This document shows positions 1 to 8,993 of a stretch of DNA of 62,551 nucleotides, piece by piece. The notes beneath the pieces were generated by a model. The model saw only the letters and a list, made by a program, of their open reading frames with translations, was not told where the DNA came from and made no database searches. Source of the stretch: an uncultured Chitinophaga sp. (GTDB taxonomy: Bacteria > Bacteroidota > Bacteroidia > Chitinophagales > Chitinophagaceae); contig NZ_CAMLHC010000041.1 in NCBI RefSeq assembly GCF_946479755.1, positions 1 to 62,551 on the forward strand, in the 5' to 3' direction. Numbering within the stretch: the first letter of the stretch is position 1; every line of letters starts with the position of its first letter. Position numbers and translations under genes: made by a program.

Positions 1-1
1 G

Positions 2-1435
2 ATCAAAGTGCCGGCCCTGTTAAAAGGCGCCTATGACAACCTCCAGCTGCCTTACCAGGAATTTGATAACAGCTGGGGCCTCTCCCAGATGACGACCGAC
101 GAAACCGTAGGCCCTACCCGCGGCGGCGACTGGGACGACAACGGCGTATGGCGCTCCCTTCACGAACATACCTGGAATGCAGACCATGCCCACATTCAGT
201 CGGCATTCACCAACCTGCTGACGCTCCAGTTCAGCGCCAGCAACGTGCTCAATTTCAAACCGAGCAACAACCAGGCTGCACAGGCCCGTTTCCTGCGCGC
301 CCTCTCCATGTTCACCGTACTGGACCTCTGGGGACAGGTGCCCTTCAGGAACCCTTCAGACACGCTCCTGAATGCCCCTAAAGTGCTGAAAACACAGGAA
401 GCGCTGGACTATATCATCTCCGAGCTGAACGCGATCATGCCGGACCTCGGCGCACGCCCTGCCACACCTGCCTACGTGGCCAACAAGGACGCCGCCCGTG
501 CCCTGCTGATGAAGTGTTACCTCAACAAAGGCGCGTTCCTCAACAGGGCCGCACCCACTTTCGCTGCCGCTGACATGCAACAGGTCATCACCCTCGCAGA
601 CCAGATCAAAGGCACCGGCACCTACAGACTGGCCACCGATTACTTTGACAATTTTGCCCGTGACAACGATTTAAAATCCACAGAAAATATCTTCACGCAG
701 CAAAATGGTCCCGGCTTCAGTACCGTACGTAAAGGCAACGCCACCTACGCCCGCTGGAAATTCACCGTACACTATAACATGATCCCCAGCGGTTGGAACG
801 GCTTCACCACCCTGTCTGATTTCTACGACAAGTTCCAGGCTTCCGACAGAAGGAGAGGCGGCGCTTATACCGGTCTCACAGATACCAGCGGCATGCTCGT
901 AGGCTTCCTCATCGGTCAGCAATATGACGTGAACCATAACCCGCTGAAAGACCGTAAAGGCAATCCGCTGGCTTTCACCCGTGATGTACAGCTCAAAGAA
1001 TCCGGCGCCAACCTGGAAGTGACCGGTATCCGCGTCATCAAATATGTACCGGACTTTTTCACTTCCACGAATTCAAAGGATAACAACGAAGCCAGCAATG
1101 ACTACGTTTTCTTCCGCTATGCCGACGTGCTGCTGATGAAAGCAGAAGCCCTGCTGCGTACAGGCAATACCCCCGGCGCGCTCGCCATTGTGAACGAAAT
1201 ACGGATCGCCCGTGGCGCCACAGCGCTGGGCGCACTGGACGTAAACTCCCTGCTGGACGAAAGAGGACGAGAGCTTTACTGGGAAGGCTGGAGGAGACAG
1301 GACCTGGTGCGCTTTGGTAAATTCCTGCAGCCATGGCAGCTGAAACCCGCCGATAACCCAAGGAACCTGCTGTTCCCCATTCCTACCAGCGATCTTGCTG
1401 TTAACAAAAACCTTGTACAGAACCCGGGTTACTAA
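2..1435 (+). CDS. SusD/RagB-family nutrient-binding outer-membrane protein, 5'-truncated
   Basis: SusD-family lipoproteins sit on the cell surface as lids over SusC channels and bind glycans. The reading frame is open from the window edge, so the lipoprotein signal and roughly the first 50-70 residues lie outside. About 475 residues remain, near the family's usual 500-550. Visible family features are the TPR-like helical region early on (ARFLRALSMFTVLDLWGQVPF), the late segment RYADVLLMKAEALLRTG, and the typical C-terminus LLFPIPTSDLAVNKNLVQNPGY-like ending in QNPGY. The partner SusC should lie just upstream. A GH31 gene follows 142 bp downstream in the same direction, after a hairpin. The GTG at 8 is not the true start. 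Family assignment is secure; the substrate is inferred from GH31 only. Confidence 0.93.
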   Translation: MKVPALLKGAYDNLQLPYQEFDNSWGLSQMTTDETVGPTRGGDWDDNGVWRSLHEHTWNADHAHIQSAFTNLLTLQFSASNVLNFKPSNNQAAQARFLRALSMFTVLDLWGQVPFRNPSDTLLNAPKVLKTQEALDYIISELNAIMPDLGARPATPAYVANKDAARALLMKCYLNKGAFLNRAAPTFAAADMQQVITLADQIKGTGTYRLATDYFDNFARDNDLKSTENIFTQQNGPGFSTVRKGNATYARWKFTVHYNMIPSGWNGFTTLSDFYDKFQASDRRRGGAYTGLTDTSGMLVGFLIGQQYDVNHNPLKDRKGNPLAFTRDVQLKESGANLEVTGIRVIKYVPDFFTSTNSKDNNEASNDYVFFRYADVLLMKAEALLRTGNTPGALAIVNEIRIARGATALGALDVNSLLDERGRELYWEGWRRQDLVRFGKFLQPWQLKPADNPRNLLFPIPTSDLAVNKNLVQNPGY

Positions 1436-1451
1436 ACCATATTTCCCATTG

Positions 1452-1483
1452 CCGGGAACAGTGCCCTGTGGTACTGTTCCCGG
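1452..1483 (+). terminator. Hairpin between susD and GH31 genes
   Basis: Perfect 11-bp inverted repeat CCGGGAACAGT/ACTGTTCCCGG with a 10-nt loop, 17 bp after the susD stop. A T-run follows only about 14 nt later (1498-1504). It may be a weak or partial terminator, or an mRNA-processing or stability hairpin setting the ratio of binding protein to hydrolase. Confidence 0.55.
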
Positions 1484-1577
1484 TAAATCCTCCGGCCTTT
1501 TTTACCTGTTACCCGCTGCCGCGCCCGGTCCCGCCAGGCGTACCGGGGGAGGATTGTCTCATCAAATCATCAGTATC

Positions 1578-4037
1578 ATGAACAAAATTCCGCTGCCGGT
1601 CCTTTCACTGTTGCTATTCCTGTTGATACAGGTTCCGCTCATCGCTCAGACATCCGTGATGCCGGCAGGTAACGTCAGCAGTGTCAGCATCTCCGGTCAA
1701 CAGGTAAAAATTAAAACAGCCAATGCTTTTGCGGAGGTAACAGTGTACAGCCCTTCCATCATCCGCGTGAGAATGGACAAACAACCGCTGAAAGCCGATT
1801 TCTCCTATGCCGTTGTGGGCAAACCATTGCCCACCAAAGCACAGATCACCCAAAACAGCAGCGAGATCAGTATTGTCACCGATTCCTTAACAATGCGGAT
1901 ACAAAAAACACCTTTTGCTGTTGCTTTTTTCAGCCCTTCGGGCGATGTGATCAGCGAAGATGAGCCAGGCCTCGGCACCTCCTGGATTGGCGATGAAGTA
2001 ACGACCTACAAAAAGATGCAGGACAACGAGCGGTTCATTGGACTGGGCGAAAAAACAGGTAACCTGGACCGTAAAGGGGAAGGCTATACGAACTGGAACT
2101 CCGATGTATTCGGCTACGCCACCAACAGAGATCCTATCTATGCCACCATTCCTTTTTACATCGGCATCCACCACCGGCAGAACTACGGTATCTTCTTTGA
2201 CAACAGCTACCAGAGCGATTTTAACTTCGGGGCCAGCAACAACCGTTTTTCTTCGTTCGGCGCAAGGGGAGGAGAGATGAACTATTATTTCATCTACCAT
2301 CCACAAATGGCAGACATTATCCGGTCCTATACCAGCCTGACCGGCCGTATGCCCCTACCGCCGTTGTGGAGCCTCGGTTATCAGCAAAACCGCTACAGCT
2401 ACTATCCCGACACGGAAGTATACCGGATCGCACAAACCCTGCGCGAAAAGAAAATCCCGGCAGACGGTATCACCCTCGACATCCACTATATGGATGCTTA
2501 TAAGCTGTTCACCTGGAACAAAGAACGCTTCCCGAATCCGTCACAGCTTACCGGCAGGTTAAAAGACATGGGATTTCGTGTAACCGTCATCGTTGATCCA
2601 GGCATTAAAGTGGAAGAAGGTTACCCCGCCTACGAAAACGGCAAAAAGGAAAATATCTTTATCAAATACAGCGACGGGCAGAACTATACCGGGCAGGTAT
2701 GGCCCGGCTGGTGCCACTTTCCCGATTTTACCAGCGAGAAAGGCCGCAACTGGTGGAAGGGGCAGGTAAAATCGTATATCCGTGACGGTGTCAGCGGCAT
2801 CTGGAACGATATGAATGAAATTGCCACCTGGGGGCAGAAAATGCCCAACAATGTGCTCTTCGATTACGAAGGGCATCCGGTTACCCATCTACAGGCACAC
2901 AATATCTACGGACTGCAAATGGTGCGCGCCAGCTATGAAGGCGCCCGCGAAGCCCTGCAAAAACGCCCGTTCCTGTTAACACGTGCCGCTTACGCTGGCA
3001 GCCAGCGCTACAGTGCTATCTGGACCGGCGACAACCGGGCGGAAGAAGATCATATGCTGCTGGGCGTACGGCTGCTGAACAGCCTGGGCGTGAGTGGTTT
3101 TCCCTTCTCCGGCATGGACGTTGGCGGTTTTACCGGTAACCCGTCTGTTAGTCTTTACACCCGCTGGATGCAGATCGGCGCTTTTATTCCCTACTTCAGG
3201 AATCATACCGGCGTGAATACCAAATCAGCAGAGCCATGGGCGTTCGGCGAAGAAGCGCTGGAGATCACCCGCAACTATGTAAACCTGCGGTACCACCTCC
3301 TGCCTTACCTCTACAGCACACTGTATACCGCCAGTCGTACAGGCGTGCCCGTAATGCGCACGCTGGCGCTTCAAAACACGTTCGATCCGCAGGTGTATGA
3401 CACCCGCTTTCAGAACCAGTACCAGTTTGGCGATGCCTATATGATCGCTCCGTTTGAGAGCACTAAAGAATTCGGCAGTATTTATTTCCCTAAAGGGAAA
3501 TGGTACAACCTCTATACAGACGCCGTCACCACCGGCGGCCAGGACGTTATCACTCCCCTCAACATCAAAACCTTACCGGTATATGTAAAAGAAAGCAGCA
3601 TTGTGCCTATGCAGGCACTGGTACAGTCTACCCGCGAGAAACCAGCAGACACGCTTTTCCTTCATCTATATAAAGGCGGTCAGCCCAATACATTTGTGTA
3701 CTACGAAGATGATGGTGAAAGCCTCTCTTACGAAAAAGGTGATTACTATGAGAGAAGCATCACCTATGATCCTGCGCGCCAAACGCTGACACTGCAAAAA
3801 CCGCAGGGCAGCTACAGCAGCCAGTTTCATCACATCAAACTGATCCTGCACGGATTTGACAGCAAACAGCGTATAACCGTCAACGGTAATTCCACGAGTG
3901 TAGACTCAGGTCCCTTTTCTTTTTTATCGCCCATATCCCGGTTTGATCCGCAGGGATCATTTATACCGGCCGAAAGCTGTCCGGTACAAGTGGCCACCTT
4001 TGCCAACAGTAACGAGCTTCTTAACGTGGGTTTATGA
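1578..4037 (+). CDS. Secreted GH31 family glycoside hydrolase (alpha-glucosidase type)
   Basis: GH31 enzymes cleave terminal alpha-linked glucose (or xylose) from oligosaccharides with retention. The ATG at 1578 is chosen because it begins a classic signal peptide (MNKIPLPVLSLLLFLLIQ, cleavage near residue 23); the longer open frame upstream has no such feature. 819 residues. An N-terminal galactose-mutarotase-like beta domain (about 35-240) precedes a TIM barrel (about 250-610). The nucleophile motif WNDMNE is at 409-414 (Asp411) and the acid/base is likely Asp485 in WTGDN. C-terminal beta domains follow, including a DUF5110-like region. Downstream of SusD, so it probably trims imported alpha-glucan oligosaccharides in the periplasm. 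Alpha-xylosidase is the main alternative. Stop is at 4035-4037. Confidence 0.93.
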   Translation: MNKIPLPVLSLLLFLLIQVPLIAQTSVMPAGNVSSVSISGQQVKIKTANAFAEVTVYSPSIIRVRMDKQPLKADFSYAVVGKPLPTKAQITQNSSEISIVTDSLTMRIQKTPFAVAFFSPSGDVISEDEPGLGTSWIGDEVTTYKKMQDNERFIGLGEKTGNLDRKGEGYTNWNSDVFGYATNRDPIYATIPFYIGIHHRQNYGIFFDNSYQSDFNFGASNNRFSSFGARGGEMNYYFIYHPQMADIIRSYTSLTGRMPLPPLWSLGYQQNRYSYYPDTEVYRIAQTLREKKIPADGITLDIHYMDAYKLFTWNKERFPNPSQLTGRLKDMGFRVTVIVDPGIKVEEGYPAYENGKKENIFIKYSDGQNYTGQVWPGWCHFPDFTSEKGRNWWKGQVKSYIRDGVSGIWNDMNEIATWGQKMPNNVLFDYEGHPVTHLQAHNIYGLQMVRASYEGAREALQKRPFLLTRAAYAGSQRYSAIWTGDNRAEEDHMLLGVRLLNSLGVSGFPFSGMDVGGFTGNPSVSLYTRWMQIGAFIPYFRNHTGVNTKSAEPWAFGEEALEITRNYVNLRYHLLPYLYSTLYTASRTGVPVMRTLALQNTFDPQVYDTRFQNQYQFGDAYMIAPFESTKEFGSIYFPKGKWYNLYTDAVTTGGQDVITPLNIKTLPVYVKESSIVPMQALVQSTREKPADTLFLHLYKGGQPNTFVYYEDDGESLSYEKGDYYERSITYDPARQTLTLQKPQGSYSSQFHHIKLILHGFDSKQRITVNGNSTSVDSGPFSFLSPISRFDPQGSFIPAESCPVQVATFANSNELLNVGL

Positions 4038-4049
4038 GAAAAGAACGGC

Positions 4050-4077
4050 ACCCCCGGATTTTCCGGGGGGCCTTTTT
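4050..4077 (+). terminator. Rho-independent terminator after GH31
   Basis: CCCCCGGA-TTTT-CCGGGGG stem followed directly by CCTTTTTT, starting about 13 bp after the GH31 stop. Stem, tight loop and U-run are all present. Confidence 0.8.
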
Positions 4078-4095
4078 TCCAGGCAGGGGGTTCCC

Positions 4096-4238
4096 GCAAA
4101 GTCGCAGAGCAGCAAAGAGCGCAAAAATTTTTAAGCTTAAATAAGAAAACAAATGGCGTAGATCAAATTTGATCTACGCCATTTGTTTTTAGCTCGCTTA
4201 TATTTTGTTCTCAGCGCTCGTTGCTTTGCGATTTGCGA
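4096..4238. repeat. Imperfect long inverted repeat enclosing a 44-bp perfect palindrome
   Basis: Outer arms (about 4096-4123, GCAAAGTCGCAGAGCAGC..., and about 4214-4238, GCGCTCGTTGCTTTGCG...) are imperfect reverse complements. Inside lies a perfect 44-bp palindrome at 4146-4189 with half-site CAAATGGCGTAGATCAAA and an A-run/T-run at its edges, so it could terminate transcription on both strands between the convergent GH31 and chitinase genes. GCAAAGTCGCAAAG-like motifs recur in Bacteroidota intergenic regions, so a dispersed repeat is plausible; that part is from memory, not shown here. Confidence 0.75.
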
Positions 4239-4269
4239 AAGTATCGCGAGCCTGCGAGCGGCCAGGTGA

Positions 4270-7200
4270 CTACAACTTCACTACTTTACTGCGCCAGATT
4301 TTTCTGCTTTGCTGGCTGGTAACCCGGATGATCCAGGTACCATTCGGCACTTTAGACATATCTACGCGTAAAGGCAGGGTACCTTTGGTATTGGCGGTAT
4401 GTATCTGCCGCAATATTGGTGCGCTGCCTTTCAGGTCCAGCACTTCCACCAGCAGCTTATCGCCGGCAGGAGCATCTACCTGTATTTGCAGGTCCGGACC
4501 AACTACCGGGTTGGGATAAGCGATCAGCTGTTCAGGCTGAGAAGCGGCCATAGCGGCTCCTGTACAATCACGAACATACTTCCACGGTTTACCGTCGCCC
4601 ATGCTGATATCAGGTTGTTCGCCCTGTGTCCACCATTTTGCGGAGTATACTTTACCGTTATACGATACCTGTGCACCGCCGTTGTAGGCAGTAGTGGGAG
4701 ACCAGGCCGGAATACCGTTACAGTTATTACCGCTGCTCACGGTAATGCTGACAGCCGCCGATGTGGTAGTGGCGCCGCCATTATCAGTAGCTCTCGCGGT
4801 AAGGCTGTAAGTGCCTGCTGCCACATTGCTCCAGGTCCAGGTGTACGGTGCTACGCTGTCTACGCCCAGCTGGGTGGTGCCCTGGTAGAAAACGACGCGT
4901 TTAATGACGCCGTCGCTGTCGGAAGCAGCCGCCTGTATGTTCACAGTAGCCGGAGCGGTGAAGGTGGCGTTATTGGCCGGAGAGGTGATGTTTACCACCG
5001 GCGGTTTGTTGCCTCCTGTTGTTACACTGATGTTCACCACAGCAGAAGTGGTTGTAGCACCTTTGTTGTCGGTAGCGCGGGCAGTAAGGCTGTAGCTGCC
5101 TGCTGCCACGTTGTTCCAGGCCCAGCTATACGGTGCTACGCTGTCCACGCCCAGCAGGGTGCTGCCCTGGTAGAATGCTACGCGGGTCACCACGCCGTCG
5201 CTATCGGAAGCTGCTGCCTGAATGTTCACGGAAGCAGGAGCGGCGAAGCTCGCATTGTTGGCAGGAGAAGTGATGTTCACCACCGGTGGTTTGTTGACCG
5301 GTGAAGAGCCGAAGAAATACTCGTAATAGTTATTGGCAAATTCGTCGCCATTGGATTTATCCCAGTTCACAGACCAGGTCATGATGCCACGCAGGCCGGG
5401 GTAGCCTGCCGCATTACGCAGCTGGTAAGTACCGCCGAAGGATTGTCCTTTCATCACATAGTCCAGCGCCTTTTTCACGTTGGCAGGTGCAATATAACCG
5501 CCGCCGGCAGCACGGGAGGTAGCCGGAATACCAAAGGCTACCTGGTCCTGGCGCAATGCCGGGAAAGTTTGTGTAGTACCTGCTACCGGGAAGCCTTTCA
5601 GCAGCATTTCGGTCAACGCTACGATAAAATCAGGCGTACCCTGGTTGTATACACCGTTGTCGAGTCCCATTACAGAACCGGTATTATAGTATTGTGTCTG
5701 GATGAAAGTCAGCTCATTGCGCAAACCGTAGATAACAGGCAGGTAAGCGCCTACCAACGGGGAGTAGGTAGAGCCATAGGCCGTTTGTACATAGTACGTT
5801 TCCGGCGCCATTGTGAGCCAGCAGTCTTTGCCCTGACCTTTACGGTAGGCAATGATCTCTTTCACACCGGCTATCAGGTTCTGTACTTTAGGGGTGGTAG
5901 GGTTAGTGAAGTCCTTATCGCCGTTGTCCAGCTGCAGGTTGTTACCACCTTCTATGTCCAGGTCAAAGCCGTCAAAGTTATACTGGTCCATCAGTGCTTT
6001 CATGGACGTAACGAATGCTTGTTTTTTCGCTGCGGTGGAGAGGTTCAGGGAACCGGTTTCACCGCCCAGCGACAGGAGTACTTTTTTACCCTGTGACTGC
6101 AGGTATTGCACATCGGCCAGGAATTCCGCCGGCGTTACGTTTTCAGGCACAAAGGAGATAGTGGCCAGATCGGAGCCGCTGACAGCAAAAGCTACCTCAA
6201 TGACATTGTATTTCGGGTTGACATTACGGAGAGGGATATACGGAGAAGCGTCCGAAGGAGATCCCCAGTTCTGCCAGTAACCCACAATCACTTTACCGGA
6301 ATCCGGTGTACCGGGACCGGAGGTGTTTACCACCAGGTTTACCACTGAGGAAGTGGTGGAAGCACCTTTATTGTCCGTTGCGATGGCTTTTACCGCGTAG
6401 TTGCCGGCCGGCACACCGTTCCATGCATAGCTGTAAGGAGCGGTACTGTCTCTGCCAAGCAGGGTAGCGCCATTGTAGAAGTCCACCCTGATCACGGTGC
6501 CGTCGGTATCGCTGGCAGCAGCCTGCAACGTAATATTGGCAGGAGCGGTGAAAGTAGCGTTGTTGGCAGGGGCAGTGATGCTAACGACAGGAGGCACATT
6601 GGTGCCGCTGCCGCCGGTGGCGAATACTTCATTGATTTTATTCACCAGTGGTGAACGGGTATTGGGGCAATAGATGAGTTTACCTTTGGGTACGGTGCTG
6701 CTGGTCATATTCACCATGTCAGCGTACACCTGCCAGATGATCACGCCTGCCAGGCTGTTATCTTTGATGTACTGGGCTTTGGCGGCAACGGAACGTTCGT
6801 TGTCATAGCTCAGGAAGAAATTACCTTTTGTTTTATAAGGTACTTTGGCGACATCGTCCCAGTGGTCGGTCCAGCCGGATCCGGAGCCCGTGGTATTAAC
6901 GATGTAGCTGTAGTTGGGCGTACCGTCCCATACATCTTTTGTCCAGTTGGTATAGTCTGCGCAGGTCTGAATGGGCCCGTCAGGCTGCACGGTTTCAGCG
7001 CGTTTCACGGTAGGCGTATGCAGGTCGGCGGTGCCGTTGGTGATAACGCCACGGCCATAAAAAGGTGCACCGAGGTTGACTTTGTTCATGTTAACGCCCA
7101 GTGCGCGCAGCCCTTTGGTGGTGGCATCGAGGGAGAAGCCGGCATATTCCTGGCCGGGGTATTCGTACAGCGGGGAGTTGTGACCGGCTTTGTTGGACCA

Positions 7201-8142
7201 GCCGCCGTTGTAGTCATACGTCATCATGTTGAAATAATTCAGGACGTTGTTCAGGCGTGGCCAGTCAAAGCCCTGCAGTTTGTTGAGGGCGGGAGAGAAA
7301 CAGCTGGTCATCAGTTTATTGGGGCCGATGGCTGCTCTCACTGCTTCCAGCAGTATCGCGAAGTTGGTGTAGTCCGCGGTGCTGTAGTGTTCAATGTTCA
7401 TACCCGCGTCGTTGGGGTATTCCCAGTCGAAGTCAATCCCATCGAAGCCCATGGCGATCAGCTGCTGGCAGCCGGCCACGAATTTGGCTCTTTTGGTGGC
7501 GTCTGCCGCTACTTCGGGATAGTGCTTACACATGCTCCAGCCGCCGATGGAAGCCAGTACTTTTACGCCTTTCTGGTGAGCCAGATCGAGCACGCCGGGA
7601 GCGCCGCCCTGCTTGGGCACAGACAGTGGGAAGCTGCCTGTTTTACCGGTGTTCACGTTGGTCCAACCGCTACCGCCGTTGCGGTATCCGAGGGAGTAGG
7701 CATAGCTGTTGTCGGGGATGTAATACAGCACTTCCAGTTCTCCGTACAGGAGGTACATGTCCCAGCTGCTGTAGATGTCTTCATTGACCATGGGAGCGGG
7801 GGCCTGTACGGCACCTGCCTGGTAAATGTTTTTGTTGCGGTAGTCACCGCTGTGCAGCGATCCGTCATTCGCTACGCCAAAGAACGAAAAGTTCAGGATG
7901 GTGTACTGCGAATAGTCCACGTTCAGGTGGTTGTAACCGCCTAACGGAACAGTGCCTGCCACATTTTTCCAGGCGTCCCATTGGGTGATGTAACCGATCA
8001 CCTGTTTGTTGTGTTGCTGCGTGGTGGCCGGAACTGTAGGGCTCACCTGGGCAAAGGTCCCGGGCGACAGCGACAGTAACAGCCAACAGACGAATGCGAT
8101 ACAGCGAAGCGCTGCGCCTCCATTGGTAGATTTTGGTGTCAT
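4270..8142 (-). CDS. Secreted chitinase with two GH18 domains, Ig-like linkers, CBM5/12 and T9SS sorting domain
   Basis: 1290 residues hydrolysing beta-1,4-GlcNAc linkages in chitin outside the cell. Order: signal peptide (1-31); GH18 domain A (about 47-505) with DxxDxDxE as DGIDFDWE at 234-241 (acid Glu241); Ig-like domain (about 515-606); GH18 domain B (about 617-945) with DGFDLDIE at 724-731 (acid Glu731); two very similar Ig-like domains (about 950-1041 and 1045-1137); a chitin-binding CBM5/12 module (about 1141-1193, with WSPTTAYNGGAQVSYNGKVY and KWWTQGEQP); and a C-terminal T9SS type-A signal (about 1205-1290, starting LIAYPNPV and ending KVVKL). The architecture resembles the large T9SS-exported ChiA of Flavobacterium johnsoniae. 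It stands alone, with promoter sequence to its right. The two active sites probably differ in mode (one processive, one endo), which is inference. Confidence 0.95.
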   Translation of the reverse strand: MTPKSTNGGAALRCIAFVCWLLLSLSPGTFAQVSPTVPATTQQHNKQVIGYITQWDAWKNVAGTVPLGGYNHLNVDYSQYTILNFSFFGVANDGSLHSGDYRNKNIYQAGAVQAPAPMVNEDIYSSWDMYLLYGELEVLYYIPDNSYAYSLGYRNGGSGWTNVNTGKTGSFPLSVPKQGGAPGVLDLAHQKGVKVLASIGGWSMCKHYPEVAADATKRAKFVAGCQQLIAMGFDGIDFDWEYPNDAGMNIEHYSTADYTNFAILLEAVRAAIGPNKLMTSCFSPALNKLQGFDWPRLNNVLNYFNMMTYDYNGGWSNKAGHNSPLYEYPGQEYAGFSLDATTKGLRALGVNMNKVNLGAPFYGRGVITNGTADLHTPTVKRAETVQPDGPIQTCADYTNWTKDVWDGTPNYSYIVNTTGSGSGWTDHWDDVAKVPYKTKGNFFLSYDNERSVAAKAQYIKDNSLAGVIIWQVYADMVNMTSSTVPKGKLIYCPNTRSPLVNKINEVFATGGSGTNVPPVVSITAPANNATFTAPANITLQAAASDTDGTVIRVDFYNGATLLGRDSTAPYSYAWNGVPAGNYAVKAIATDNKGASTTSSVVNLVVNTSGPGTPDSGKVIVGYWQNWGSPSDASPYIPLRNVNPKYNVIEVAFAVSGSDLATISFVPENVTPAEFLADVQYLQSQGKKVLLSLGGETGSLNLSTAAKKQAFVTSMKALMDQYNFDGFDLDIEGGNNLQLDNGDKDFTNPTTPKVQNLIAGVKEIIAYRKGQGKDCWLTMAPETYYVQTAYGSTYSPLVGAYLPVIYGLRNELTFIQTQYYNTGSVMGLDNGVYNQGTPDFIVALTEMLLKGFPVAGTTQTFPALRQDQVAFGIPATSRAAGGGYIAPANVKKALDYVMKGQSFGGTYQLRNAAGYPGLRGIMTWSVNWDKSNGDEFANNYYEYFFGSSPVNKPPVVNITSPANNASFAAPASVNIQAAASDSDGVVTRVAFYQGSTLLGVDSVAPYSWAWNNVAAGSYSLTARATDNKGATTTSAVVNISVTTGGNKPPVVNITSPANNATFTAPATVNIQAAASDSDGVIKRVVFYQGTTQLGVDSVAPYTWTWSNVAAGTYSLTARATDNGGATTTSAAVSITVSSGNNCNGIPAWSPTTAYNGGAQVSYNGKVYSAKWWTQGEQPDISMGDGKPWKYVRDCTGAAMAASQPEQLIAYPNPVVGPDLQIQVDAPAGDKLLVEVLDLKGSAPILRQIHTANTKGTLPLRVDMSKVPNGTWIIRVTSQQSRKIWRSKVVKL
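4740..5300 (-). repeat. Tandem repeat encoding two near-identical Ig-like domains
   Basis: Two consecutive units of about 285 bp in the chitinase gene align closely at DNA level and encode almost the same domain (…PPVVNITSPANNA…). A third, more diverged copy is near 6310-6610. The pattern suggests recent duplication within the gene and makes the region prone to length change by recombination. Confidence 0.75.
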
Positions 8143-8543
8143 AGTGATTGTTTGTTAAGATAATGGTTATTAAAAACTAGTGCTCAACTAAAAGGGAATT
8201 ACATGTGCGTTCGGGTTATATGCTAGGCTATCGTATATAAGGTTTTCAGGTTTTCAGATCTTCTGATAAGGGTTTCACGTAAAATACAGCACGATGGGGG
8301 AGTCGGTGCAATCTTGAAAAAGTACCACGTCAAAAAAAATTTTTTTCGCGAACCACTGCTGTATATTTACTGTCAGAAGGCTTATATATAGTATATTGTC
8401 AGGATTCCTTTTGTTGATTTTTTGAAGGAGATAAACAGCACGCAAATCCTTTGCGTATTGATAAACTATCTTGCTGTCAGCATCATGTGATCGTTGTTCC
8501 GGTGTGCCGCTTCTTCTTTCCCTCACCCACAACAAAAATCAAA
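8143..8543. other. Intergenic region between divergent chitinase and small unknown gene
   Basis: About 400 bp, AT-rich, holding the upstream regions of both divergent genes. I see no perfect TAnnTTTG box next to the chitinase start and no recognisable gene; open frames here lack family features. An A-run/T-run stretch at about 8335-8346 and a short palindrome (CAGATCTTCTG, near 8257) are the only structures noted. Confidence 0.5.
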
Positions 8544-8900
8544 ATGACTTCAGATCCAAACTTGCTCAGAGATGTTTACGCTGTTTTCAATATTTTTTGC
8601 GGAAGGTTCCGGCAAATGGTATGCACCGCCTGTAACTGGAGCGAACCTACGTTTTACCGCAAAATGAGGTGCCATCACCCGGCGGCCGGTAAAAGAGGCC
8701 GGAAGTCGTTCCTTAGCCAGGCCGAAGAGGAGGCGATCCTGAAGGAAGCGCACATGGCCTCCGAACATCTCATCCGGCTATTGCAGCAACACTTTACCAC
8801 AACCGAAAAATATCCCTTGTGGCTGGAAGAACCGGAGGAAAGGGAAGATGCTTATTTTCTGAGCGAAGTGACGATCCCACTCGAAGAGATTCCTTTTTAA
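8544..8900 (+). CDS. Small protein of unknown function
   Basis: 118 residues from ATG 8544, preferred over upstream starts because the extension is Cys-rich and unlike a protein N-terminus. Not recognised with confidence. The N-terminal half contains a helix-turn-helix-like run (…CNWSEPTFYRKMR…) followed by a basic patch (GKRGRK), and the C-terminal third is acidic. This could be a small DNA-binding protein. It is followed after 93 bp by an AraC-type gene in the same direction. Confidence 0.6.
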   Translation: MTSDPNLLRDVYAVFNIFCGRFRQMVCTACNWSEPTFYRKMRCHHPAAGKRGRKSFLSQAEEEAILKEAHMASEHLIRLLQQHFTTTEKYPLWLEEPEEREDAYFLSEVTIPLEEIPF

Positions 8901-8961
8901 TTGGATTTTTTTTCAAAATATTCACCAACCAAAATCTGCCGTAAAGGGAACGCCAATTGTT

Positions 8962-8969
8962 TACCTTTG
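8962..8969 (+). promoter_or_regulatory. Candidate -7 element upstream of AraC-type gene
   Basis: TACCTTTG matches the Bacteroidota -7 consensus TAnnTTTG, 24 bp before the ATG at 8994. No clear -33 TTG at the usual distance. Confidence 0.45.
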
Positions 8970-8993
8970 CAGTAACAGGCTACAGCTAACCGT

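Noticed and set aside
8275..8535. Minus-strand open frame of 86 codons in the chitinase upstream region
   Set aside because: No recognisable family, no promoter or RBS support, low-complexity ends; more likely noncoding regulatory DNA.
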